A DNA stretch of 43,729 nucleotides from contig JARKNX010000136.1 of NCBI GenBank assembly GCA_029976025.1, positions 1-43,729 on the forward strand, written 5' to 3'. The translations under genes and the position numbers were made by a program. The stretch is from Aggregatilineales bacterium. Its GTDB lineage: Bacteria > Chloroflexota > Anaerolineae > Aggregatilineales > Ch27. Positions 15,676 to 23,752 of the stretch are shown piece by piece. Within the stretch, counting starts at the first letter, position 1, and the number at the start of each line of letters is the position of its first letter. The notes under the pieces are model-generated. The model had not been told where the DNA came from. It saw only the letters and a program-made list of their open reading frames with translations, and made no database searches.

Positions 15676-16986
15676 ATGACTATCCCGCACCTGTCACCCC
15701 GATCATCCGCCCGCCTTCGGGTCTGGCTCCGCCTGCTGGCCGGCTGTCTCATTATTGCGGTGTTCTTTCAGACGAGCGCCCCACCCCCCGGCGATCTGTA
15801 TACTGGCGCGGCGGCCCACGCCCGCGACAGCCTGTTCGACTATCTGGGCTGGGAGCTGGATGCGCTGGCCAACAAAGCCTTCCAGGAGGTTCTGGGCGCT
15901 CAGGATTATCTGGATGAAGCGGCGCGCTCCGCTGTTGTACGGGCTTATATGGCCGATCTGACTGCGCTCTACCGGCTGGAAGCGCAGATCGCCGATCTTT
16001 ACACCGACCCGACGGTGAACCACCCGGAGGACACCAGCGTCGACCTGCGTGCCGAACGGGATACGCTCCGCCGCGCCCTGCTCGATCGTCAGGGCATGGT
16101 CGAGAGCATCCTCCAGGGGCAGGTCTCGGCGGTGCTGGCTGGTGAAGGGCTGGCCTTCCTGGGGCAGGTCCTGCCGCCGGTAGCTATCCGCATCACGCCG
16201 CTGCCGGATGTCCTGATCCTCTCCCCGCGCGATGCAATTCGCGTCGCCGCCTCACTGACGCTGGACGCGCTCCCGGTTGACAGTCGCAGCGCGCTGGAAG
16301 CGGCGATAGACGCCGATCTGGATGTGTCATCCCTGGTTGTGGATATCGGCGGCATGGCCCTTTACCCGAGTATGATCGGCGAAACAGACGTCCTCCCCTG
16401 GCTGGTCGAGACGACCGCTCACGAGTGGGTGCACCACTATCTGCTGTTCTACCCGCTGGGGCTGTATTACTTCGACGGCGGCATGCCCGACACGCGCATC
16501 ATCAACGAGACTACAGCGGATCTGCTGGGCAAGGAGATCGGGCGCGCCGTCCTGCGCCGCTACTATCCGGAGCTGGCGCCGCCCGATCCGCCAGAAAACG
16601 CGGTGGACGAACCTGCCGCACCGGCCCCCGCCGATCCGCTGGCCTTCGACTTCGCCGCTGAGATGAACGAGACGCGCGTCACTGTGGATAGCCTGCTGGC
16701 CGCCGGGGATGTGGAAGCGGCGGAGGCCTACATGGCCGGGCGGCAGGCGTTCTTCCGGGAGAATGGCTACCCGATCCGCAAGATCAACCAGGCTTATTTC
16801 GCTTTTTATGGCGGCTACCAGGGTGAAGACAACTTCGGCACCGCCGGAGAAGATCCAATCGGCCCGGCCATCGCCGCGCTGCGCGTCCGCGCTGGCTCCG
16901 CTGCCAGCTTCCTCGCTGTTATCCGCAACATCACCACCCGCCAGGCGTTGCTGGACGCGCTTGATGAGCTAGAGCAATCTGGCTGA
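15676..16986 (+). CDS. Membrane-anchored HExxH metalloprotease-like protein
   Basis: A 436-residue protein with one N-terminal membrane segment (about 17-33), a helical region (50-160), then the zinc-protease core. That core holds TTAHEWVHHY with the HExxH-type HEWVH at 249-253, followed 24 residues later by INETTADLLGKEIG, whose Glu could be the third zinc ligand (gluzincin-like). The arrangement recalls predicted aminopeptidases of the PF10023 kind, but I cannot assign a family. A Pro/Ala-rich linker lies near residue 310. The active domain would be outside the membrane. No clear ribosome binding site precedes the ATG. Confidence 0.75.
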   Translation: MTIPHLSPRSSARLRVWLRLLAGCLIIAVFFQTSAPPPGDLYTGAAAHARDSLFDYLGWELDALANKAFQEVLGAQDYLDEAARSAVVRAYMADLTALYRLEAQIADLYTDPTVNHPEDTSVDLRAERDTLRRALLDRQGMVESILQGQVSAVLAGEGLAFLGQVLPPVAIRITPLPDVLILSPRDAIRVAASLTLDALPVDSRSALEAAIDADLDVSSLVVDIGGMALYPSMIGETDVLPWLVETTAHEWVHHYLLFYPLGLYYFDGGMPDTRIINETTADLLGKEIGRAVLRRYYPELAPPDPPENAVDEPAAPAPADPLAFDFAAEMNETRVTVDSLLAAGDVEAAEAYMAGRQAFFRENGYPIRKINQAYFAFYGGYQGEDNFGTAGEDPIGPAIAALRVRAGSAASFLAVIRNITTRQALLDALDELEQSG

Positions 16987-17014
16987 TTCAGGCCGCCCCG
17001 AATGGGTGCCCGGC

Positions 17015-18160
17015 TCAGGACTCCATCACCCACTGCTGGATCAGCGCCACATGCACCGCCATTCGTTCCGGCAGGCTGCTGATCAGCACATTCTCGTCAA
17101 CCGCGTGCAGCCCCTCGCCGGTTGGCCCCATCCCGTCCAGCGTCGGCGTCCCCACTGAGGCAGTGAGGTTGCCGTCGGAGACGCCCCCGGTGCCGTCCTC
17201 ACGGAGCGTGACACCGATCCCGTCTGCGATCCGGACGAGCTGCGCGTAGGTCGCCCGCATCCGCTCATCGCGCTCCAACGGCGGGCGATTGTCGCCGAAG
17301 ATAATCTCCAGTTGCGCGCCGGGCAGGAGCGGATACAGCGCAGTCACGGCCTCCTGCACCCGTTCCGCCTCCGCCCGTTTGAGGAAGCGCATATCGATAT
17401 AAGCCTCCGCCGACTCCGGGACCACGTTGTTGGTGTAGCCACCCCGGGCCATCGTCACCGTCACCGATGTGCCGTTGCGGAGATCGTTGAGGGCATTGAG
17501 CTTGAGAATCTGGTGAGCCAGCTCCACGACGGCGTTGATGCCAGCCTCGGGGGCCGCGCCGGCATGAGACGCACGCCCGGTGACCAGGAGCCGGCAGTCG
17601 GCCGCCCCCTTGCGCCACGTCTTGACTGCGCCTTCTGCCGTGGCCGGCTCAATGATCACGCACAGGCCGGACTGGCGCGCCACCTTCAGGATAAGCTCAC
17701 GTGAGTGGGCGCTGCCGGTCTCCTCGTCCGAGGTCAATAAGGCCCAGATGGGCCGGTCGGGCATCTCGCCCCGCTCCTGCAAGGCGCGGATCGCGCTGAG
17801 CATCACCACGATGCCGCCCTTCATGTCGGCGACGCCGGGGCCGTAGAGCCTGCCGCCCTCGACGCGGAGGGGGCGCTCGGCCAGCGTGCCTGCCGGCCAG
17901 ACAGTATCCATATGTCCGACATACGTGATCGGCCTGCCGGGCGCGCCAGCATTCCATTTAGCCAGCAGGAGATCGCCCACTTCCCGGCGGGGGATGCGCT
18001 CCACAACCGCCCCCCGATCGCGCAGTTGCCCGGCCAGAAACGACACAAACTGATCGACAGCCGGCTTGTCGGCGGTGAAAGTCTCGTACTCTGCGCACGC
18101 CCGCAGCAGGTCCACCATCTCATCGGTCCGATCCTGACAGTACGCGAGCAGGTCACTCAT
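17015..18160 (-). CDS. M20-family metallopeptidase (glutamate carboxypeptidase-like)
   Basis: A 381-residue M20 peptidase with all di-zinc residues: GHMDTVWP (His83, Asp85), GVADMKGG (Asp112, bridging), SDEETGS (Glu146/147), EPA (Glu171), and HAVDE near the C-terminus (His352). The dimerisation-domain signature GRASHAGAAPEAG is present. It resembles carboxypeptidase G2-type enzymes more than DapE, because of HMDTVWP and GVADMKGG, so it probably cleaves C-terminal Glu or other acyl-amino acids. No signal peptide, so cytoplasmic. Convergent with the metalloprotease gene; it starts 44 bp after the lipoprotein gene. Confidence 0.9.
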   Translation of the reverse strand: MSDLLAYCQDRTDEMVDLLRACAEYETFTADKPAVDQFVSFLAGQLRDRGAVVERIPRREVGDLLLAKWNAGAPGRPITYVGHMDTVWPAGTLAERPLRVEGGRLYGPGVADMKGGIVVMLSAIRALQERGEMPDRPIWALLTSDEETGSAHSRELILKVARQSGLCVIIEPATAEGAVKTWRKGAADCRLLVTGRASHAGAAPEAGINAVVELAHQILKLNALNDLRNGTSVTVTMARGGYTNNVVPESAEAYIDMRFLKRAEAERVQEAVTALYPLLPGAQLEIIFGDNRPPLERDERMRATYAQLVRIADGIGVTLREDGTGGVSDGNLTASVGTPTLDGMGPTGEGLHAVDENVLISSLPERMAVHVALIQQWVMES

Positions 18161-18204
18161 GGGTTACGCTTCCTCTCTGAAACACGGCGCAGTGAGCGGC
18201 ACTT

Positions 18205-19578
18205 CTAGAACGGGCACAGATCGGGAACTTGATAAGTGCGATTCGCCGGGCCATAGCTGTTGAGGAACATCACTGCCTGCGGGTCGGCCGGGACTTCTTC
18301 AGCCGCGGCCAGGCACGCCTCATGCAGGTCACCGGCCCTGCCGAAGCGGGTCCAGAAGGCGCTGGCCATCCGGGAGTAGACCGCGGCGGGCGATCCCGGC
18401 GGATTCTCCGCCTCCAGCGCGGCCAGCGCCCCTCGCGCCGCGCTGCCGTCCCCTTGCAGGGCCGCGACAACAACCAGCTTGAACAGGGCATACCCGCGCA
18501 GCATGGCACTCTCGTTAGGCACATTCCACGTGCCCAGGCGCGGATTATCCAGCGCCTCGCGGTACAGGCGCTCCGCTTCGATCGGATCGCCCGCCTGAAG
18601 CGCCCGATCGGCATCGTGGATAACGTGGATGCGGTACAGCGGCGCGTCCAGACGGGAAAAGGCGCGCACGTAGTTCCGCCCATCCCAGTCCCATACAGTC
18701 GTGGAACTGCGCGGCGGGCCGACGCTGGCGTCGGAGGAAATCCCCCCGCCCTGAACCATCAACTCCATAATACCGTCGTCGTCGAGGTCGGCGATCGAGA
18801 ACCGGCCGTCAGCGGAGCCGATGGTGTCCACATTCAGGGCCAGGAAGCCTTCATTGGGCGCGCTCCAGGACATCACCTGAGCCGCCTGAACACAGGCGCT
18901 GCTCTGGCAGCGTTCCTGAAAAAAGACGAGATCGGTGTTGGTGTCGGCGTTGATATCCCCCACGTAGAGCACTGTCGGCACGCCGAAGCCCGGCCCGTAA
19001 TCCGAGCTGTAAAGCAGCGTGTAGCCGCCCAGATGACAGCCAAAAACCAGAAGCTGGCCGGGTAGCGGAGCCACCTCCGCATTGAATGGATCGACAACGG
19101 TCACCACGATTTCGTATACGCCGTCCCCGGTCAGATCGTACAGGTCTGTGACCATCCCGGCGGTATCGGTCACGCCACCCCACTCGCGCAGGGCAGCCAG
19201 CAGCGCCTGAGGCGTTGCGCCGGCGGAGAGATATTGCGCAATAGCCGTCGCGTACAGGCCGTAACTGGCCGGCGCGGGCGGGACAGCCGGGCTACCGGGG
19301 CGCGGACAGACGGCATCCGTCTGGGCGGGCAGCGCGGTGAGCATATAGGCAGGCGTGAGCGACAGCGGCGTCGGCGGCACGATCGGCGTCGGCGCTACCG
19401 GCGATCCGGTGGGGAGGTACATCAGCACTGCGCCGCCAGCGGTAACGGTCGGCAGCACCGGCGGCAGCGGCGTCACGCCCACAGTGGGCGCGTCAGGGCC
19501 GCAGGCGGCCAGTCCGGACAGCCAGACCAGCCCCGTCAGCAGCAATAAGATGCCCGGGAATCGTCGTCTCAGAATCAT
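18205..19578 (-). CDS. Lipoprotein with VCBS/FG-GAP-like calcium-loop repeats
   Basis: About 457 residues. Signal peptide with lipobox GLAAC (Cys26) and a Pro/Thr-rich linker with tandem PLPPVLPT/PTPIVPPTPLS wording. A beta-propeller-like part follows with three calcium-loop segments, DLTGDGVYEIV, DINADTNTDLVF and DLDDDGIMELM, the pattern of VCBS/FG-GAP blades. The C-terminal about 130 residues look alpha-helical and TPR-like. The frame opens at 19608, but a TATACT promoter lies between that ATG and 19578, so the ATG at 19578 is chosen; the transcript may be nearly leaderless. Function unknown; anchored outside the cytoplasmic membrane. Confidence 0.78.
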   Translation of the reverse strand: MILRRRFPGILLLLTGLVWLSGLAACGPDAPTVGVTPLPPVLPTVTAGGAVLMYLPTGSPVAPTPIVPPTPLSLTPAYMLTALPAQTDAVCPRPGSPAVPPAPASYGLYATAIAQYLSAGATPQALLAALREWGGVTDTAGMVTDLYDLTGDGVYEIVVTVVDPFNAEVAPLPGQLLVFGCHLGGYTLLYSSDYGPGFGVPTVLYVGDINADTNTDLVFFQERCQSSACVQAAQVMSWSAPNEGFLALNVDTIGSADGRFSIADLDDDGIMELMVQGGGISSDASVGPPRSSTTVWDWDGRNYVRAFSRLDAPLYRIHVIHDADRALQAGDPIEAERLYREALDNPRLGTWNVPNESAMLRGYALFKLVVVAALQGDGSAARGALAALEAENPPGSPAAVYSRMASAFWTRFGRAGDLHEACLAAAEEVPADPQAVMFLNSYGPANRTYQVPDLCPF

Positions 19579-19585
19579 GCCTCGC

Positions 19586-19615
19586 AGTATACCAGGGCTT
19601 CGCCCCATACAACAA
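19586..19615 (-). promoter_or_regulatory. Putative promoter of the VCBS lipoprotein
   Basis: Minus-strand -35-like TTGTTG (complement of 19610-19615), an 18-bp spacer, and a -10 TATACT (complement of 19586-19591, one mismatch). Only 7 nt separate the -10 from the ATG. The -35 lies inside the T-tract of the upstream terminator. Confidence 0.45.
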
Positions 19616-19637
19616 AAGGGCCGGGGCAGTCCCGGCC
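19611..19637 (-). terminator. Rho-independent terminator of the DUF4397 gene
   Basis: A perfect 7-bp GC stem (GGCCGGG / CCCGGCC, 19619-19637) with a 5-nt loop, followed on the minus strand by CTTTTGTTG. It lies 24 bp beyond the stop codon. Confidence 0.82.
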
Positions 19638-19660
19638 TCGTTAGTTCAGAAAATTCCGCC

Positions 19661-21016
19661 TCAGGGCTGGTCAGTGACCAGGTGAATGACGATCGGCCTG
19701 CTGTCCGGGCCGGTGGCTACCAGCAGGTTATTTTTGCCGGCGGCCAGCTCAACAGCCGGCAGGTCGGCCAGCACAACGGCCGGCGAAAGCATTGACGTGA
19801 TCTGCAAATGGCGCGGCCCGGCCACCAGATCCACCGAGCCATAAGCGGACTGCACGCCCGCCCAGCCCGGGTTCCCCAGCGCGGTCAGCAGGAGCGTGCC
19901 GTCAGCAAGCTGGATGCTGACCGGCTCCAAATCCGGCATGGCATGGAGGAAGGCGAGCCGCGTCTCCCCCGGACTGATGGGGGCGAAGTTTTCGACTACC
20001 GGCCTGATGGCGCCAGTGCCCGCTTCCAGAGAGCCTGTGACAGCCCAGATCACTCGGTCGCCGGTCGTCAGCGGCACGCCAGAAGCCGTGATCACGGCAT
20101 CATCCAGCGCGTCGCCAGCCGGCACAAACGCCAGATCGTAATAGCCAGCGGGGAGTTCAACCCACTCGCTAACCTCGCCATAGGCCAGCCCGGCAAACGC
20201 ATCCGGCTGGCCGTCGATATACATATCTGCCTCGCCAGCGCCGAGGACAAAATGGCCGACGCGCACCAGCGCCGTACCCTGTCCGACATCGACCGCATCC
20301 GCCGCCGTCTCCGAGTGCGCCGTCTGCGGATTCGTCACCACCATGACCGTGACCGCGTTGGCCCGTAAGCCGGCCAGGACAATCAGGTTATTCATGCCGG
20401 GGGCCAGCATAACATCATCCAGCATCAGGAGAATCTGGTCGCCGTTATACGGCGTCACCTGCAGATCGCGCGGCCCGGCAATGAGATCCAGGGTGAGGTA
20501 TCCGTCGGGCTTATCGCTCGCACCAGAGGTCAGAGTGGGATACATGAGGACGCTCACCAGTTCCGTGCCATCCTGAAGCTGGATATCGATCGGGTCCAGG
20601 TCGGGCACGGCGTGGAAAAAGGTGACGCGCGTCTCGCCCGCCGCGATCGGCCCGTAGTCTTCGATGATCGGCTGGATACCCATATTGCCCCGGGTGACTT
20701 CGCCGATAATCGCCAGGGTAATCCACTGGCCGCCCTGTGTATCAAACTCGCCTTCGACGAGTGCCGATTCCAGCGGCTGCCCGGCCGGGACAACGGCGAT
20801 CGCATAGCGCCCCGCTGGCAGCTCTTCCCAGGCCGTCACCTCTCCGAAGGACAGGCCGCGGGACTCGGTCAGCTCGCCATCCCGGTAGATATCCACCTTG
20901 CCAGCCCCCGGTGAAAAATGCCCCGTTCGCAGGCGAATCGTATCTTCCTGCCCGGCTGCCGGCAGGGCAATCATTAACAAAAGCAGGGCCATTGTCATCA
21001 TCAGCGTTCTGCGCAT
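19661..21016 (-). CDS. Exported tandem DUF4397 protein
   Basis: About 451 residues with a signal peptide (MRRTLMMTMALLLLMIALPAAGQ). The mature part is an internal duplication. The pair RLRTGHFSPGAGKVDIYRDG / LVRVGHFVLGAGEADMYIDG starts each half, followed by SFGEVTAWEELPAGRYAIAV / AYGEVSEWVELPAGYYDLAF. Each half then has a related second module FFHAVPDLDPIDIQL / FLHAMPDLEPVSIQL. These are DUF4397 beta-sandwich units, probably two per half. ATG 21016 chosen because GGAGGGG lies 7 nt upstream; the frame opens earlier without a ribosome site. Function unknown; likely secreted or cell-surface. Confidence 0.85.
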   Translation of the reverse strand: MRRTLMMTMALLLLMIALPAAGQEDTIRLRTGHFSPGAGKVDIYRDGELTESRGLSFGEVTAWEELPAGRYAIAVVPAGQPLESALVEGEFDTQGGQWITLAIIGEVTRGNMGIQPIIEDYGPIAAGETRVTFFHAVPDLDPIDIQLQDGTELVSVLMYPTLTSGASDKPDGYLTLDLIAGPRDLQVTPYNGDQILLMLDDVMLAPGMNNLIVLAGLRANAVTVMVVTNPQTAHSETAADAVDVGQGTALVRVGHFVLGAGEADMYIDGQPDAFAGLAYGEVSEWVELPAGYYDLAFVPAGDALDDAVITASGVPLTTGDRVIWAVTGSLEAGTGAIRPVVENFAPISPGETRLAFLHAMPDLEPVSIQLADGTLLLTALGNPGWAGVQSAYGSVDLVAGPRHLQITSMLSPAVVLADLPAVELAAGKNNLLVATGPDSRPIVIHLVTDQP

Positions 21017-21134
21017 ATGCTCACCCCTCCATATACCGGACAAAGTCCATCGCAGGGCTGCGCCCAGAAACGGCATCAACGCCCGCATCCCGGCCGCTAC
21101 TGGCTGACGATTTAATACCGATAGCATTACCTTC

Positions 21135-21162
21135 ATCATATTGCGAACGGGCGGCAAGCCAA
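21135..21162 (-). promoter_or_regulatory. Putative promoter of the DUF4397 gene
   Basis: Minus-strand -35 TTGGCT (complement of 21157-21162), a 16-bp spacer, and a -10 TATGAT (complement of 21135-21140, one mismatch). The -35 hexamer and spacing equal those proposed for lysA. It implies a leader of about 110 nt. Confidence 0.5.
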
Positions 21163-21190
21163 TAGTACCAGAATACACTTTACGCGAAGC

Positions 21191-21215
21191 GCGGCGCGAC
21201 CGGGGGCCGCGCCGC
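21191..21215. repeat. GC hairpin between the DUF4397 and ccm transcription units
   Basis: GCGGCGCG and CGCGCCGC form a perfect 8-bp stem with a 9-nt loop. No T-tract follows on either strand, so it is not a standard intrinsic terminator; it might still mark the 3' end of the ccm transcript, which stops at 21311. Confidence 0.45.
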
Positions 21216-21310
21216 ATCGTTGCTATATAGAAGAGGTCGCCGGGGACGCAGGGCGAAGAAGCGGCCCGCATCATCTGCCTGACCGGAGCGGTGAATGCGC
21301 CCCGTCCCGG

Positions 21311-21517
21311 TTAAGTCAGCCGGGCGCTGGCAGGAGAAACCCCGGGAGCCTCCGGGGCTTCAGCCTGCATCTGCTCCAGCAGGGCGGCTTCACGGCGGAT
21401 ATTACGCAGCCGCACAAAATAGCTGACCAGGTAGCCACCCAGGATCAGCGCCAGCATTGCCAGGCCAAGCAGCAGGTAGGACAGATTATCGGGGATAGCG
21501 GTCTGTTGAAGAAGCAT
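21311..21517 (-). CDS. ccmD: CcmD-like small membrane protein
   Basis: A 68-residue protein with one N-terminal helix NLSYLLLGLAMLALILGGYLVSYF followed by a basic stretch RLRNIRR and a short acidic/Pro tail. Size, topology and position directly after ccmC match CcmD, which in System I helps release holo-CcmE from the CcmABC complex. CcmD proteins conserve little sequence, so the name rests on architecture and context. It is the last gene of the ccm cluster. Confidence 0.72.
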   Translation of the reverse strand: MLLQQTAIPDNLSYLLLGLAMLALILGGYLVSYFVRLRNIRREAALLEQMQAEAPEAPGVSPASARLT

Positions 21518-21552
21518 CTCTAGAAGTCCCTTTCTGGCTATCAGATATGCGG

Positions 21553-22272
21553 CTACCGGCTGAGCACCTGCATCTTGAGCGCCTGCACCTGCCGGGTAAA
21601 TCTCTCCAGCCGGTAGCGGTACCAGATCAGGGTGATCGCAGCGACAATGTAGGTCAGGATATTGAAGATCAGCGTCAGCCGCATGGCCGAGCTGTTCACC
21701 TCAAAGCTGCCCTGGGCGTTCTGCGGGCTGGGGCCGACCACCACCGGGTGGATGGTATCAGGGCGGACGCGGGTGATAAACGTGGTGAACAGCACGCTGC
21801 TGAAGGCCAGGATGCCGTACACCGCGGCAAAGCGGGCGCGGCGGTCCGGATCCTCGAAGCCGTTGCGCAGCATCAGGTAGGCGGCATAGGCCAGCCACAT
21901 CACCGCCGCCGATGTCAGCCGGGGGTCCCAGGTCCACCACGTATTCCAGATCGGGCGCGCCCAGATAGCGCCGCTCACAATAGTGAAGCCGGTCAGGACC
22001 AGCCCGACCTCAATAGCCGCGAGCGCCATCATATCCCATTTGAAATTGCGCTTGACCAGGTACAGGATGCTGGCAATGGCCGCGATCAGGAAGGCGAGCG
22101 AGCCGCCCATGAACGCGCCCAGATGCATATAGAAGATGCGCTGCACCATCCCCTGGGGGTCAGTCGGCGCGTAAAACAGGGCCATCAGCGTCGCCACCAC
22201 AAACATCAGGATAGCGATAACGGTGAGGCCGGTGAGTATGGCACTGCGCGGGGTAGAAACACGATGGGCCAT
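21553..22272 (-). CDS. ccmC: Heme exporter/handling protein CcmC
   Basis: A 239-residue six-helix protein with the tryptophan-rich heme-handling motif WNTWWTWDPRLTSA between helices, and the flanking histidines in FYMHLGAF and RPDTIHPVVVG expected to ligate heme. In System I, CcmC loads heme onto CcmE. I selected the ATG at 22272 (AAAGGA 7 nt upstream) over an in-frame GTG at 22296. It lies 24 bp after ccmB and 35 bp before ccmD. Confidence 0.93.
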   Translation of the reverse strand: MAHRVSTPRSAILTGLTVIAILMFVVATLMALFYAPTDPQGMVQRIFYMHLGAFMGGSLAFLIAAIASILYLVKRNFKWDMMALAAIEVGLVLTGFTIVSGAIWARPIWNTWWTWDPRLTSAAVMWLAYAAYLMLRNGFEDPDRRARFAAVYGILAFSSVLFTTFITRVRPDTIHPVVVGPSPQNAQGSFEVNSSAMRLTLIFNILTYIVAAITLIWYRYRLERFTRQVQALKMQVLSR

Positions 22273-22296
22273 GGAAGTATCCTTTCTTTCCGCCAC

Positions 22297-23025
22297 TCAC
22301 TCTTCAACAACAAAATCGAACAGAATATAAGCCAGGGCCAGCAGCACAATATCGGCCACCAGCAGCATCTGCGGCCAGGCGATCCAGTCCTCCTGCGGCG
22401 CGCCCGACAGGATCGCTGTGCTGGCCCGGACCGCGCTTAAAATGATCGGCAGGCTGACCGGCAGCAGCAGAATCGGTAGCAGGGTCTCGCGGGCGCGGGC
22501 GTGCACCGTCATGCTGGACAGCAGTGTCCCCACTGTGGCAAATCCGACCGTGCCCAGCAGCATCACGGCAGCCAGCCAGGGGAGGAACAGCGTTTCGTTG
22601 AACAGGACGGTGATCAGCAGCGTCAGCAAAGCGGCCACGATCCACATGAAGATCAGGTTGCTGAACATCTTGCCGAAGAACAGCGCGCCGCGCGCCACCG
22701 GCGCCAGCAGCAGCGCATCCAGATTGCCCCTGTCTTTCTCAGAAGCCAGGCTGCGGTTCAGCCCGAGCATCCCGGCAAAGACAACGGTGACCCACCACAC
22801 GCCGGTGATCGATGTCGCTCGCGCCTGGCGATCCAGCTCCAACGCGAAGCTGAAGATCAGGACCGCCAGGACGGAGAACAGCAGCATCGCGTTGATCAGC
22901 TCGCGTCCGCGCAGCTCGGCGCGGAGGTCCTTGGCGGTCAGCGCCACCATGACACGCCAGAAAGGGGCGCCGGCGGGCTGCTGCGAAGCCTCCTGGACAG
23001 TCGTTTTGTGAGCAATTCGAGTCAT
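22297..23025 (-). CDS. ccmB: Heme exporter permease CcmB
   Basis: A 242-residue six-helix ABC-2 permease. The N-terminal soluble part ends with LTAKDLRAELRGRELINAMLL, a CcmB signature. Further typical segments are NRSLASEKDRGNLDALLLAPV and a C-terminal helix ending DFVVEE. With CcmA it forms the ABC complex that releases heme-loaded CcmE. The long upstream frame overlaps ccmA and is not used; the ATG at 23025 starts 10 bp after the ccmA stop, although its ribosome site is weak. Confidence 0.92.
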   Translation of the reverse strand: MTRIAHKTTVQEASQQPAGAPFWRVMVALTAKDLRAELRGRELINAMLLFSVLAVLIFSFALELDRQARATSITGVWWVTVVFAGMLGLNRSLASEKDRGNLDALLLAPVARGALFFGKMFSNLIFMWIVAALLTLLITVLFNETLFLPWLAAVMLLGTVGFATVGTLLSSMTVHARARETLLPILLLPVSLPIILSAVRASTAILSGAPQEDWIAWPQMLLVADIVLLALAYILFDFVVEE

Positions 23026-23035
23026 GACAGCTCGC

Positions 23036-23752
23036 TCATCGTACGGAGGCCGCGCCGGTGACTTCGGCATAAAGCGCCGGCAGCGAATCGGGGCGAATAT
23101 CGGACGACAGGCCGTGAAAGCCGATCTTGCCCCGGCTGAGAATGGCCATGTGCGAGCTGAGCGCATGCGCCCGCGCCAGATCGTGCGAAGTCATCACGAT
23201 GGTATGCCCGTCCCGGGCTACGTCGCGCAGCAGGGCATCCAGCATCGCCGCTGCGTCCTGATCCAGCCCGGTGTAAGGCTCATCAAAGAACAGCACATGC
23301 GGCCTGTGCAGGATAGCCCGGGCAATAGCCAGCCGCTGCTGCATCCCCCGGGAGAACGTGCGCACCAGATCATCAGCCCGCGCGCCCAGCCCGACCCGCG
23401 CCAGCACCTCCGCCACACGTCCCTGGCGGAGCGGTCGGGGCAGCCCGTAAAGCTGCCCGTAAAAATGCAGATTCTCCGCCGCTGTCAGATCGTCGTACAA
23501 AAGCGGCTGGTGAGCGACGACGCCCAACTGCGCCCGCACCGCCGCCGCCTCCGCTGGCAGGCTCCAGCCGCCGATGAGGACCGTGCCGGCGGTAGGCTTG
23601 CTGAGCGCGGTCAGGATGCGCATCAGCGTAGTCTTGCCGGAGCCGTTCGGCCCCAGCAGGGCCAGGAAGGATCCGCGCTCCACCTGGAGGTCCAAGCCGC
23701 GCAGGACGGGCATGTATCCAAACGCTTTGACCAGCCCTTTGATCTCGATCAT
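23036..23752 (-). CDS. ccmA: Heme exporter ATP-binding protein CcmA
   Basis: A 238-residue ABC ATPase with Walker A GPNGSGKTT (34-42), signature FSRGMQQRLAIARA, Walker B LFFDEPYTGLD, and H-loop TSHDLARA. The order directly before ccmB and ccmC and the short length (no extra C-terminal domain) identify CcmA. The start codon overlaps the stop of the upstream diheme lipoprotein gene (ATGA), so they are translationally coupled. Confidence 0.93.
   Translation of the reverse strand: MIEIKGLVKAFGYMPVLRGLDLQVERGSFLALLGPNGSGKTTLMRILTALSKPTAGTVLIGGWSLPAEAAAVRAQLGVVAHQPLLYDDLTAAENLHFYGQLYGLPRPLRQGRVAEVLARVGLGARADDLVRTFSRGMQQRLAIARAILHRPHVLFFDEPYTGLDQDAAAMLDALLRDVARDGHTIVMTSHDLARAHALSSHMAILSRGKIGFHGLSSDIRPDSLPALYAEVTGAASVR

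Noticed and set aside
21191..21215. Calling the GC hairpin an intrinsic terminator of the ccm operon
   Set aside because: No T-tract follows on either strand; kept only as a hairpin.
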